Source: an uncultured Eubacterium sp.
Lineage (GTDB): Bacteria; Bacillota; Clostridia; Lachnospirales; Lachnospiraceae
Length of the DNA: 24,208 bases
Direction of reading: 5' to 3'
Assembly: GCA_937915825.1 (NCBI GenBank)
Contig: CALGGT010000085.1
Span: forward strand, 1-24,208
Shown: positions 9,239 to 15,617 of the stretch, piece by piece
Layout: each line of letters starts with the position of its first letter
Position numbering within the stretch: the stretch's first letter is position 1
Notes under the pieces: model-generated
Database searches by the model: none
What the model saw: the letters and a program-made list of their open reading frames with translations, nothing else
What the model was told of the DNA's origin: nothing
Program-made: the position numbers and the translations under genes

Positions 9239-9306
9239 ACTTTCTCCTCTTTTTCACGTAAACGATTGTCTTTCGGAACGATCTTCGGAACAATCGCATC
9301 TTCCTG

Positions 9307-9843
9307 CTACTCCGGATCCTCGGTTAAGATCAGCTCCGCAACATAGGGTAGATTCCGGTAACGCTGGGCATAATCCAAACCATATCCTACCACAAACATG
9401 TCCGGGATCTCAAAGCCTACATAATCCGCCTTCACATCCACGGCGCGACGGCTTGGCTTATCCAGTAACGTACAGATCTTCCATGTGGCAGGATCCCTTT
9501 TAGCGATCATTTTCGATATATAAGAAATCGTGCGTCCGGAATCAATGATATCCTCGATGATCAGAACATTTTTCCCGGCTACATTAAAATCCACATCTCC
9601 ATTCATGGTCACGGCTCCGGAAGATGTTAGACGATCTCCGTAACTGGACACACTCATAAACCCAAATTTTACCGGGGTTTTCATATGCCTTGCCAGCTCA
9701 CAAGTAAAGTAAATACTACCTTTCAACACACATAATAGATACACCGTCTCTCCCCGATACTCCGCATCGATTTCAGCTGCTATTTCCTTAATTCTTGCCA
9801 CCACCTGATCTTCACTGAAAACGACTTTACATTCTTCTTTCAT
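9307..9843 (-). CDS. hpt: Hypoxanthine (guanine) phosphoribosyltransferase
   Basis: Purine salvage enzyme converting hypoxanthine or guanine plus PRPP to IMP or GMP. The product has 178 residues, the usual size for bacterial HPRT. The PRPP-binding loop is VLIIEDIIDSGRTISYI (93-109, with acidic pair Glu97-Asp98). The flexible-loop motif SSYGD (66-70) and the base-recognition region with DYVGFEIPDMFVVGYGLDY near the C-terminus are present. AAGGA precedes ATG 9843. It sits between tilS and ftsH in the conserved operon; the 73-bp gap from tilS contains a tandem repeat and no terminator. Confidence 0.96.
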   Translation of the reverse strand: MKEECKVVFSEDQVVARIKEIAAEIDAEYRGETVYLLCVLKGSIYFTCELARHMKTPVKFGFMSVSSYGDRLTSSGAVTMNGDVDFNVAGKNVLIIEDIIDSGRTISYISKMIAKRDPATWKICTLLDKPSRRAVDVKADYVGFEIPDMFVVGYGLDYAQRYRNLPYVAELILTEDPE

Positions 9844-9873
9844 GTCCGTTCCTTCCCTTTGCGGTTAATTTCC

Positions 9874-9918
9874 ACCGTCCGTCACGGTAAACTCTACCAT
9901 CCGTCACGGGTAAACTCT
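9874..9918. repeat. 22/23-bp tandem duplication at the tilS stop
   Basis: Two adjacent copies (9874-9895 and 9896-9918) differ by one substitution and one extra G. The right copy reaches into the tilS stop codon (9917-9919). The arrangement resembles the duplication at the PBP stop. Confidence 0.85.
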
Positions 9919-11377
9919 ACGGTTCATTTCTGCTTATTTTCACAACCAATACCTTCTTTGTTTCCTCTCCCACATACACATCCCGTCCCAAACGATCCGG
10001 GAAGATCATTAACACATGCTCCTCATCGGCCAGAACCCAGGTGTTGGTTCGTTGGGATTCCGGAATCTTCCGATCGATCAAATATCTGCTAACCTTCTTC
10101 CTATGACCGGTTTCATCCAGGATAAACCAATCTCCCGGCCGGGCTTTTCGCAGATGTACCTGCCCTTTCATTTTACCACAATCCAGACATTTCGTATAGT
10201 CTTTTTTAGGGATTTCCTCGGTCTCTCCCGTCCATTCCCGGATGCAAAAGTCCACCTTACCCAAATGGGTTTCACACGACATCCCGGATCGGACCACATA
10301 CGACACAAGCTCTTCGGACTCATCCGGTGCCTCCCCCGGGTTCAAGCAAAAGGTCTTTCCCATCCCGGATTCCGGATTAGAAGACTTTCTCATCCCGGAT
10401 CCCGGATGAGAGGGCCTTCCGATCCACATTCTCTGATAAGAGACCCGTCCCTCCAGTCCTCCCGGCAGATCGTATTTCTTTTCTCCCCGATCTCCCGCCG
10501 CATGGCACAGATTCTCATACACTTCCCGGGAGAAATCCTTTCCCGCTCCGAATCTTTGGCAAATATCCGCGATCACCGCCACCTGCACCACCGGATGCAG
10601 CTCCTGAAACGAGGGAAGATCCAGGGCATAGCCTGAAAGTTCTTCAGTTAGATGTTCTTCTTCATATTTTCCTGCTATTTCTTCCACAAGGTTCTGATAC
10701 GCTCTGGCTTTCTCGGAGAGAGCCGCCAGATGCTCCACGGTTTTCCGGTTCAAATGCTCCTTCATCCCGGGAATCAGTTCCTGACGAATGTAATTTCTGC
10801 TGTAACGGAGGTCCGCGTTGGAGGCGTCCACCACATAAGCCAGGTGATGGATCTCCACATACGCATAAACCTCCTCCGTTGTAAGAAAGAGAAGGGGACG
10901 GATGATCGGATCCCGTTTAGGCTCCATCCCGGACAGACCGGAAATCCCGGTTCCTCTGGCCATGCGAAACAAAAGAGTCTCCGCCTGATCATTCATAGTA
11001 TGAGCCAATACGATCTTGTGCGCCCCCATTTCCTGGGCTTTCTCCCTGAGCGCCTGATGTCTTAGGATCCTGGCCCCCTCTTCCACACTGCATTTGTTCT
11101 CTCTTACATAGACCGGCACATCCACACAAGAAGAGGTAAAGGGTACGTGGTATCTCTCCGCCAAACTCTTTACAAACGCCTCATCCCGATCGCTTTCCTC
11201 CCCCCTTATTCCATGGTTTACATGACAGATCACCAAAGGATTGGGCATTTGACACATTAGATCCAGAAGGCACACCGAATCCTTCCCCCCGGAGATTCCC
11301 AACAACAACGTTTCCTCCGGCGAGAACAACTGATTCTTTTCACAATACTCTTTCATTCTTGTTAATACATCTTCCAT
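9917..11377 (-). CDS. tilS: tRNA(Ile)-lysidine synthase
   Basis: TilS adds lysine to C34 of the tRNA-Ile that reads AUA, using ATP. The 486-residue protein has the N-type PP-loop SGGKDS near residue 30 and a CHVNHGIRGEES motif. It also has HTMNDQAETLLFRMARGTG, then the linker helices and the TilS C-terminal domain (HLRKARPGDW, KKVSRYLIDRKIP). ATG 11377 is chosen because AAAGGAG (11386-11392) lies 8 nt upstream; the longer frame has no site and is not conserved. Around residue 340 is a short repetitive insert (variants of HPGSGM / NPESGM) encoded by near-identical DNA at about 10360-10415, probably an expanded loop. It is the first gene of tilS-hpt-ftsH. Usually spoIIE lies upstream in spore-formers; here there is a minisatellite. 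Confidence 0.95.
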   Translation of the reverse strand: MEDVLTRMKEYCEKNQLFSPEETLLLGISGGKDSVCLLDLMCQMPNPLVICHVNHGIRGEESDRDEAFVKSLAERYHVPFTSSCVDVPVYVRENKCSVEEGARILRHQALREKAQEMGAHKIVLAHTMNDQAETLLFRMARGTGISGLSGMEPKRDPIIRPLLFLTTEEVYAYVEIHHLAYVVDASNADLRYSRNYIRQELIPGMKEHLNRKTVEHLAALSEKARAYQNLVEEIAGKYEEEHLTEELSGYALDLPSFQELHPVVQVAVIADICQRFGAGKDFSREVYENLCHAAGDRGEKKYDLPGGLEGRVSYQRMWIGRPSHPGSGMRKSSNPESGMGKTFCLNPGEAPDESEELVSYVVRSGMSCETHLGKVDFCIREWTGETEEIPKKDYTKCLDCGKMKGQVHLRKARPGDWFILDETGHRKKVSRYLIDRKIPESQRTNTWVLADEEHVLMIFPDRLGRDVYVGEETKKVLVVKISRNEP

Positions 11378-11403
11378 GAAACGGGCTCCTTTTATGATCC
11401 AAA

Positions 11404-11528
11404 CGGCTACATCAACTTGAAACACAAGCGATTCCTATATCAAACTCATCTCAAAACACAGGCGGCTCCTATATCAAACTCGTCTCAAAACACAGGCGGC
11501 TCTAACATCAAACTCACCTCGAAACATG
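11404..11528. repeat. 34-bp minisatellite between divIC and tilS
   Basis: Tandem units of 34 bp at 11428-11461, 11462-11495 and 11496-11528 are preceded by a degenerate partial unit (about 11404-11427). The units are directly adjacent and have no spacers. They occupy nearly the whole gap between the divIC terminator and the tilS ribosome binding site, so any tilS promoter must lie in them. Confidence 0.92.
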
Positions 11529-11532
11529 AAAA

Positions 11533-11566
11533 AGGAATCATGCACAAGTTCTTATACATGATTCCT
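11533..11566 (-). terminator. divIC terminator
   Basis: A perfect 10-bp stem (11557-11566 with 11533-11542) overlaps the divIC stop codon and is followed by T5 on the minus strand. It separates divIC from tilS transcriptionally. Confidence 0.8.
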
Positions 11567-11855
11567 ATTTTGCTTGAAATACAATTTCATCGTCGTATAC
11601 AAGTCCGAACTTTTCCCTTGCCATCTTCTCAGCATACTCATCGGTGGTCATATACGTTTTTTCTCTTTGAATTTCCTCCCGTTCCTCTTCCAATTCCGCC
11701 TGTTGTTTCTGAAGTTCGATCTTCTTTTGGTAAAGCTCTTTGCTTTCCACACGGTTTGCTTGTTGTTTCACCACTGTAGGCACGCATATTGCTGCGGTCA
11801 CCATCGCTACAACGGCAATTCTTTTTAATACCGTAATCCTTTTCTTTTTTGACAT
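11565..11855 (-). CDS. divIC: Septum formation initiator DivIC/FtsB family
   Basis: Small bitopic membrane protein of the division complex, expected to pair with FtsL. The 96-residue product has a basic N-terminus (MSKKKRITVLKR), one membrane helix (about 14-32), a coiled coil rich in Glu/Lys/Gln (about 40-75) and a short C-terminal segment (YAEKMAREKFGLVYDDEIVF) matching the family. I prefer ATG 11855, with GGAG 6 nt upstream, to the in-frame ATG at 11879 (weak site, extra MERRTETS). It sits where divIC usually lies, but yabP/yabQ upstream and spoIIE downstream are missing. It has its own promoter and terminator. Confidence 0.87.
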   Translation of the reverse strand: MSKKKRITVLKRIAVVAMVTAAICVPTVVKQQANRVESKELYQKKIELQKQQAELEEEREEIQREKTYMTTDEYAEKMAREKFGLVYDDEIVFQAK

Positions 11856-11886
11856 AGACGTCTCCGTTCTGCGTTCCATAACCTAT

Positions 11887-11915
11887 TCTACAGCTGTATT
11901 TTCTATCGCTGTAGA
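11887..11915. repeat. Inverted repeat in the divIC 5' leader
   Basis: An 8-bp perfect inverted repeat (11887-11894 with 11908-11915) lies between the -10 box and the divIC start. It could be a leader hairpin or an operator; no regulator is identifiable. Confidence 0.45.
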
Positions 11916-11928
11916 CAACCACTACTTT

Positions 11929-11957
11929 ATTATACGAGTTTTTTCACAAAAAATCAA
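11929..11957 (-). promoter_or_regulatory. divIC promoter
   Basis: On the minus strand: TTGATT (11957-11952), 17-bp spacer, perfect TATAAT (11934-11929). It lies directly downstream of the SulP stop and separates divIC from the genes upstream. Confidence 0.78.
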
Positions 11958-11986
11958 GGGGAAAACAGAAAAAATTGTGCAATTTT

Positions 11987-14233
11987 TTAAAACTCCTTCC
12001 ACTCCTGTCGTATGAGGTTTTCCACATAAGGATCCGACGCCTTCCAATTTGCCAGATGTTTCTCCCAATTTTCCGCCATTTTTCGGTATTCTCCCCCATT
12101 CTCCCGCTTTAACTTCTCCAAATACAAAAACCGCTCATGATACAGCTTCCAGAATGCTCTGGGGTCCTCGTTCAACAACCGTTTTTCCTGTTCCAGTCGG
12201 CGAAGCTCCACCCCGTCTCGAAGACGATCTAACATTTCCGATGCCATGGTCCGGGACATGGCCCCTTCTTCCTCTAATAGCGCCACCTCCATTTGGTCCA
12301 GCAATTCCTCCTCATCAAACACCGTAGGCTCTCCCCAGGAGATCACCTTCGCGATATGAATCGGCTCATGCTCGGAAATTCCTTCCTCTTCCAGGCTCTC
12401 TAACGCTTCCGCTACGTAATTTTGCAATTCCGTTCTCCAATCCTTACCAAAGGCCCACCGAAACTCCGCCATGGCGCGCCCCATTTTATACGTTCCGGGG
12501 TCGTCGCCTAACATCTCCTCGTATCCGGCCGCGTGAAGAGCACTTAAAATATTACGTCTTACCATTCCTTCCCGGACCATTTGACCGGCCCCGTACGCAA
12601 ACAGCATTTCATTTACCTTGGCCGAATGCCCGGTCAGATAGAACGTAATATTTTCCTCACGAAATTCCTCTCCCAACAACTTTAACCGCTCCGCTCCGGT
12701 TACGTCCACATTGGTAATCCCGGATGCGTCCAGAATCACGCACTTCACCGATTCGGTCAATGTCTTGCGAAGATCCTCCTCCAGTACATCTACGTTCCCG
12801 AAAAAAAGGTGCCCGGCGAAGCGGTAAATCTTCACGCCGGGGATTTCCCTGGCATGAGGCTCCTTCTTCAAATTCTCAAAATTCACCCCGTCCGGCATGA
12901 TCCCCAAAAACTCCCGGGGCGGATCCATGCTTTGGATCACCACAGCCACAAATGATAAGACCACCCCAATGACCACGCCATATACCGTACCAAAGAGAAG
13001 CACGCCAAACCAGGCCGATAGGAAAATATACCCTTCCTTCCTGCTGGTACGAAATAGCTTTTTCAACAAGTCAAACTCGCAGGCCCGCAGCAACGCACAA
13101 ATAATAATTCCCGTTAAAACCGGGATGGGGAGATATGCGATCCACGGGGTCAGAAACATAAGAATCCCCAACATTACCACCGAGGCCGTTACCGACAGGA
13201 TCTGGGACGTCGCCCGGTACTGCCTGGCCACCGACGAACGGGACACGCTGCCATTCACCGGACAACTCCCTAAAAAAGCACTCACCATATTCCCCATGGC
13301 ATACCCCAGGATCTCCCGGTTGGGATTCAGCTTTTCCCGATCCTTTCTGGCATTCCCCTGGGACGCAAGTAACGTCTCAGTCATGATCACCACCGCGATA
13401 CTTAGGGAAATCGGCAGCAGCTCCATGACATACTCCGGGTCAAATATCACGAATCGTAATCTTCCCAGGCCCGCCGGAACCGCGCCTAAAAGCTTCACTC
13501 CCAGTGCGTCCAACTTCCCGAAATACACCGCGATCCCCGCCCCGATCATAACGAAGATCTGCACGGGGAATTTAGGAAAAAATTTCTCACTCAGGCGAAT
13601 GATCCCAATGGTTCCCAACCCGAGAAGGAAACTCAACCAATGAAAGGAAGGGAGGCACTCCAGGATATGAAGGATCAAATGATCCAACTCCCCGATTCCC
13701 GCCGTCCCCCCAAAGAGTTTGGGGATCTGCATTAAGATAATGGTGCTGCAAATACCGGTAACAAAACCACCTACCACCGGCGTGCTGATGTAACGTACGA
13801 TCCTTCCGGCCCGGACGATCGCAAAGACAAAGAGCCAAAGTGCCACCAGAAACGTTAAAAAGGGAATCAGTTCCATCGCCTTGGCAGACTCCGGTTGCAC
13901 TCCCAACGTAACCAAAGCGCCACCAACCAAAGCCGCCGGTGCCGCATCCACTCCAAATACAAAGTTTTTCGATGTGGTGATCAACCCAAAAAACAAAATA
14001 GGCAGAAAAGAAGAATACAAGCCATAGATCGCAGGGAGTCCTGCCACCTGGGCATATCCCATTCCCATGGGAACGGACAAAAAGGCCACTACGATCCCTG
14101 CTAAAATATCATGATAGATTTCTTTCTTTTCCCTGTGAATTCCCTTAAAGATAGCGGAACATCTCCTTTGCTTCTTCTTTTTTAACGGTTTCTTCCACTT
14201 GCAATACTTCCACCTTAACTTCTCGGTTTCCAA
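11987..14233 (-). CDS. SulP-family anion transporter with STAS domain and long C-terminal tail
   Basis: Membrane transporter of the SulP/SLC26 family; substrates in the family include sulfate, bicarbonate and other anions, and the one here is unknown. The conserved family opening (DILAGIVVAFLSVPMGMGYAQVAGL, about 42-66, of which I name only ILAGI and GMGYAQ as markers) leads into 10-14 membrane segments up to about residue 440. A STAS domain follows (about 470-565, with VILDASGITNVDVTG). Beyond it lies an acidic, helix-rich tail of about 170 residues that ordinary SulP proteins lack. The only non-rare start before the first helix is TTG 14233, which overlaps rqcP by 89 bp and has no ribosome binding site; the first in-frame ATG lies inside the first helix. 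The real start may be a rare codon just after the AAGGAG near 14170. It sits where yabP-yabQ are usually found. Confidence 0.85.
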   Translation of the reverse strand: METEKLRWKYCKWKKPLKKKKQRRCSAIFKGIHREKKEIYHDILAGIVVAFLSVPMGMGYAQVAGLPAIYGLYSSFLPILFFGLITTSKNFVFGVDAAPAALVGGALVTLGVQPESAKAMELIPFLTFLVALWLFVFAIVRAGRIVRYISTPVVGGFVTGICSTIILMQIPKLFGGTAGIGELDHLILHILECLPSFHWLSFLLGLGTIGIIRLSEKFFPKFPVQIFVMIGAGIAVYFGKLDALGVKLLGAVPAGLGRLRFVIFDPEYVMELLPISLSIAVVIMTETLLASQGNARKDREKLNPNREILGYAMGNMVSAFLGSCPVNGSVSRSSVARQYRATSQILSVTASVVMLGILMFLTPWIAYLPIPVLTGIIICALLRACEFDLLKKLFRTSRKEGYIFLSAWFGVLLFGTVYGVVIGVVLSFVAVVIQSMDPPREFLGIMPDGVNFENLKKEPHAREIPGVKIYRFAGHLFFGNVDVLEEDLRKTLTESVKCVILDASGITNVDVTGAERLKLLGEEFREENITFYLTGHSAKVNEMLFAYGAGQMVREGMVRRNILSALHAAGYEEMLGDDPGTYKMGRAMAEFRWAFGKDWRTELQNYVAEALESLEEEGISEHEPIHIAKVISWGEPTVFDEEELLDQMEVALLEEEGAMSRTMASEMLDRLRDGVELRRLEQEKRLLNEDPRAFWKLYHERFLYLEKLKRENGGEYRKMAENWEKHLANWKASDPYVENLIRQEWKEF

Positions 14234-14384
14234 ATTGAATTTCGATCACATCGCCGGCTTTTACCGCCGTATGGGCCTTCGCACTCTTCCCGTTCACCGA
14301 CACCCGTCCGGCATCGCAGGCTTCATTGGCTACCGTTCGACGTTTGATCAGACGGGATACTTTTAAGAATTTATCCAATCGCAT
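14145..14384 (-). CDS. rqcP: RNA-binding S4 domain protein RqcP (YabO)
   Basis: Hsp15-like S4 protein that binds obstructed 50S subunits and supports alanine tailing in ribosome quality control. The 79-residue product begins MRLDKFLKVSRLIKRR, with the S4 core continuing through ACDAGRVSVNG and AHTAVKAGDVIEI, then a short acidic/basic tail. ATG 14384 is preferred because GGAGGAG (14393-14399) lies 8 nt upstream; the ATG at 14390 is only 2 nt from it. It lies downstream of the HU gene, as in other Clostridia. The gene downstream overlaps its 3' end, suggesting translational coupling. Confidence 0.9.
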   Translation of the reverse strand: MRLDKFLKVSRLIKRRTVANEACDAGRVSVNGKSAKAHTAVKAGDVIEIQFGNREVKVEVLQVEETVKKEEAKEMFRYL

Positions 14385-14437
14385 GTTCATTTCTCCTCCA
14401 AACGCAATTCTTCTTCAAACGCAAGTTCGTTTCTTCT

Positions 14438-14466
14438 TCAAAAAAAGAAGGCTCTTGAAAAGAGCC
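14438..14466 (-). terminator. HU gene terminator
   Basis: A 7-bp stem (14460-14466 with 14450-14456) with a 3-nt loop, followed on the minus strand by CTTCTTTTTTT. It ends the HU transcript shortly after its stop; rqcP would then depend on read-through or its own promoter. Confidence 0.75.
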
Positions 14467-14487
14467 CTCTTCATTCCATTCAATCAA

Positions 14488-14766
14488 TTATTTTTTATTA
14501 ACCGCATCCTTCAAAGCTTTACCAGGTTTGAATTTCGGTGCTTTGGAAGCCTTTATTTTCATGGGTTCCTTCGTTTGAGGATTGATTGCTTGTCTTGCTG
14601 CTCTCTTAGTTACTTCAAAAGAACCGAAGCCTACTAATTGAACTTTGTCACCTTTCTTAAGTTGTTTCGTTACTACATTTACAAAAGCCTTTACGGCTGC
14701 CTCTGCATCCTTCTTAGAAGAACCTGTCTCTGCTGCGATTGCTGCAACTAATTCTGTTTTGTTCAT
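14488..14766 (-). CDS. hup: DNA-binding protein HU
   Basis: Nucleoid-associated dimer that bends DNA. The 92-residue product has the family start MNKTELVAAIAAETG, the dimer core VQLVGFGSFEV (about 41-51) and the DNA-arm region RAARQAINPQTKEPMKIKAS, which contains the conserved Pro that intercalates. It ends in Lys-rich sequence. GAGGAGG precedes ATG 14766. The strong promoter and terminator around it fit an abundant protein. The codon choice is more A/T-rich and biased than in neighbouring genes, as expected for high expression. Confidence 0.97.
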   Translation of the reverse strand: MNKTELVAAIAAETGSSKKDAEAAVKAFVNVVTKQLKKGDKVQLVGFGSFEVTKRAARQAINPQTKEPMKIKASKAPKFKPGKALKDAVNKK

Positions 14767-14832
14767 GGATAATATCCTCCTCGTTTAAAAAAGTTTTTTG
14801 TAAACCTACAATCCTTGTAAAGCTACAACATA

Positions 14833-14861
14833 TTTATACCTTTTTTTTGCCGATTTGTCAA
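14833..14861 (-). promoter_or_regulatory. HU gene promoter
   Basis: On the minus strand: perfect TTGACA (14861-14856), 17-bp spacer containing an A8 run, TATAAA (14838-14833). It is among the strongest promoters in the window. Confidence 0.88.
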
Positions 14862-14925
14862 GGCTTTTCGACTACTTTTTCACATTTTTGTCACGATTTT
14901 TCCGATTTTTAATCTAAAATAGCAA

Positions 14926-14948
14926 TCCCCCAAAGAAACTTTGGGGGA
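14926..14948 (-). terminator. Terminator after the Fur-family gene
   Basis: A perfect 10-bp GC-rich stem (14939-14948 with 14926-14935) with a 3-nt loop, followed on the minus strand by T-rich but interrupted sequence. Confidence 0.65.
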
Positions 14949-15012
14949 AATCGCCATGCAAAACTGATTTTTCAATAAAGGAGATTGTAAGCCCAACCGG
15001 CGTAAAAGTCGG

Positions 15013-15486
15013 TCATCCCGCATTACCGGACACCTTGTACTCTTCTTCGGTAGTTGTCGGTTCGCAATTTCGTTGGCAGGAACGAACCTCCACATTCCGA
15101 ATATCCTGGGTTGTGACATATCCCATCTGGGTCAGACCGGCGCGCAAAACCGCGTTCCACTCTGTCGCAGACAGATAACATGTCGTATCATCATCTAATT
15201 CAACCGTACAAGCTTGCTCCATCTCACAATGGGATGGAAACGAAACACAATATTGTCCCTGCTTATCGAATACACCGATGCTCTCCAAAAGGTTCACCAT
15301 ACGGTATACTGTCGCACTTCCAATACTGGGATCCACTTTATTCACTCCATAGACGATCTCTTTGCAACTGTGGCATTGACTATTTAGGATAAAATCGATT
15401 AGAAAACGTCTCTGCCTGGTTACTCGAAATCCTCTGCGCTGAAGTTCTTGTAGAATCAATTCGCGTTCTCGCCTGGTATCCTTCAC
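15013..15486 (-). CDS. Divergent Fur-family transcriptional regulator
   Basis: The 157-residue product has the Fur winged-helix domain at 1-75: LQRRGFRVTRQRRFLIDFIL, then SCKEIVYGVNKVDPSIGSATVYRMVNLLESIGVF, with the family's ATVYR recognition helix. The second half does not carry the usual HHDHxxC metal/dimer motif. Instead it is rich in Cys (80, 87, 93, 103, 137, 141, the last two as CQRNC) with an acidic DDD stretch. GTG 15486 follows AGGAGG by 7 nt. It has its own promoter and terminator. Whether it senses a metal, zinc structurally, or redox cannot be told; Fur, Zur and PerR names would be guesses. Confidence 0.82.
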   Translation of the reverse strand: MKDTRRERELILQELQRRGFRVTRQRRFLIDFILNSQCHSCKEIVYGVNKVDPSIGSATVYRMVNLLESIGVFDKQGQYCVSFPSHCEMEQACTVELDDDTTCYLSATEWNAVLRAGLTQMGYVTTQDIRNVEVRSCQRNCEPTTTEEEYKVSGNAG

Positions 15487-15508
15487 GCGTTCGCCTCCTA
15501 AAACTTTT

Positions 15509-15554
15509 GTTAGACTACACTAACTATTCTAAGAGATGGAAGAGATTTTGTCAA
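15509..15554 (-). promoter_or_regulatory. Promoter of the Fur-family gene with candidate operator
   Basis: On the minus strand: TTGACA (15554-15549), 17-bp spacer, TAGAAT (15531-15526). An imperfect dyad, with GTTAG (15509-15513) opposite CTAAC (15520-15524) and TTAGAAT overlapping the -10, resembles the A/T-rich half-sites bound by Fur/PerR proteins. Self-repression is therefore plausible. Confidence 0.6.
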
Positions 15555-15617
15555 GTTCTTTTTTTCTCATCTTCTCAATAAGGGTTACGACCCCTCCAAA
15601 ATATTCAAATATATGCT

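Noticed and set aside
10016..10636. 206-codon plus-strand open frame
   Set aside because: It is antisense to tilS, which has full family motifs and a good start; the repetitive part reflects the tilS insert.
11404..11528. Possible CRISPR array
   Set aside because: The 34-bp units are directly adjacent with no unique spacers and no cas genes, so it is a minisatellite.
12897..13643. 248-codon plus-strand open frame
   Set aside because: It is the mirror of the SulP membrane domain; the composition is that of an antisense shadow.
14880..15119. 79-codon minus-strand frame after the Fur-family gene
   Set aside because: It overlaps the Fur-family gene in another frame, crosses that gene's terminator and has no ribosome binding site.
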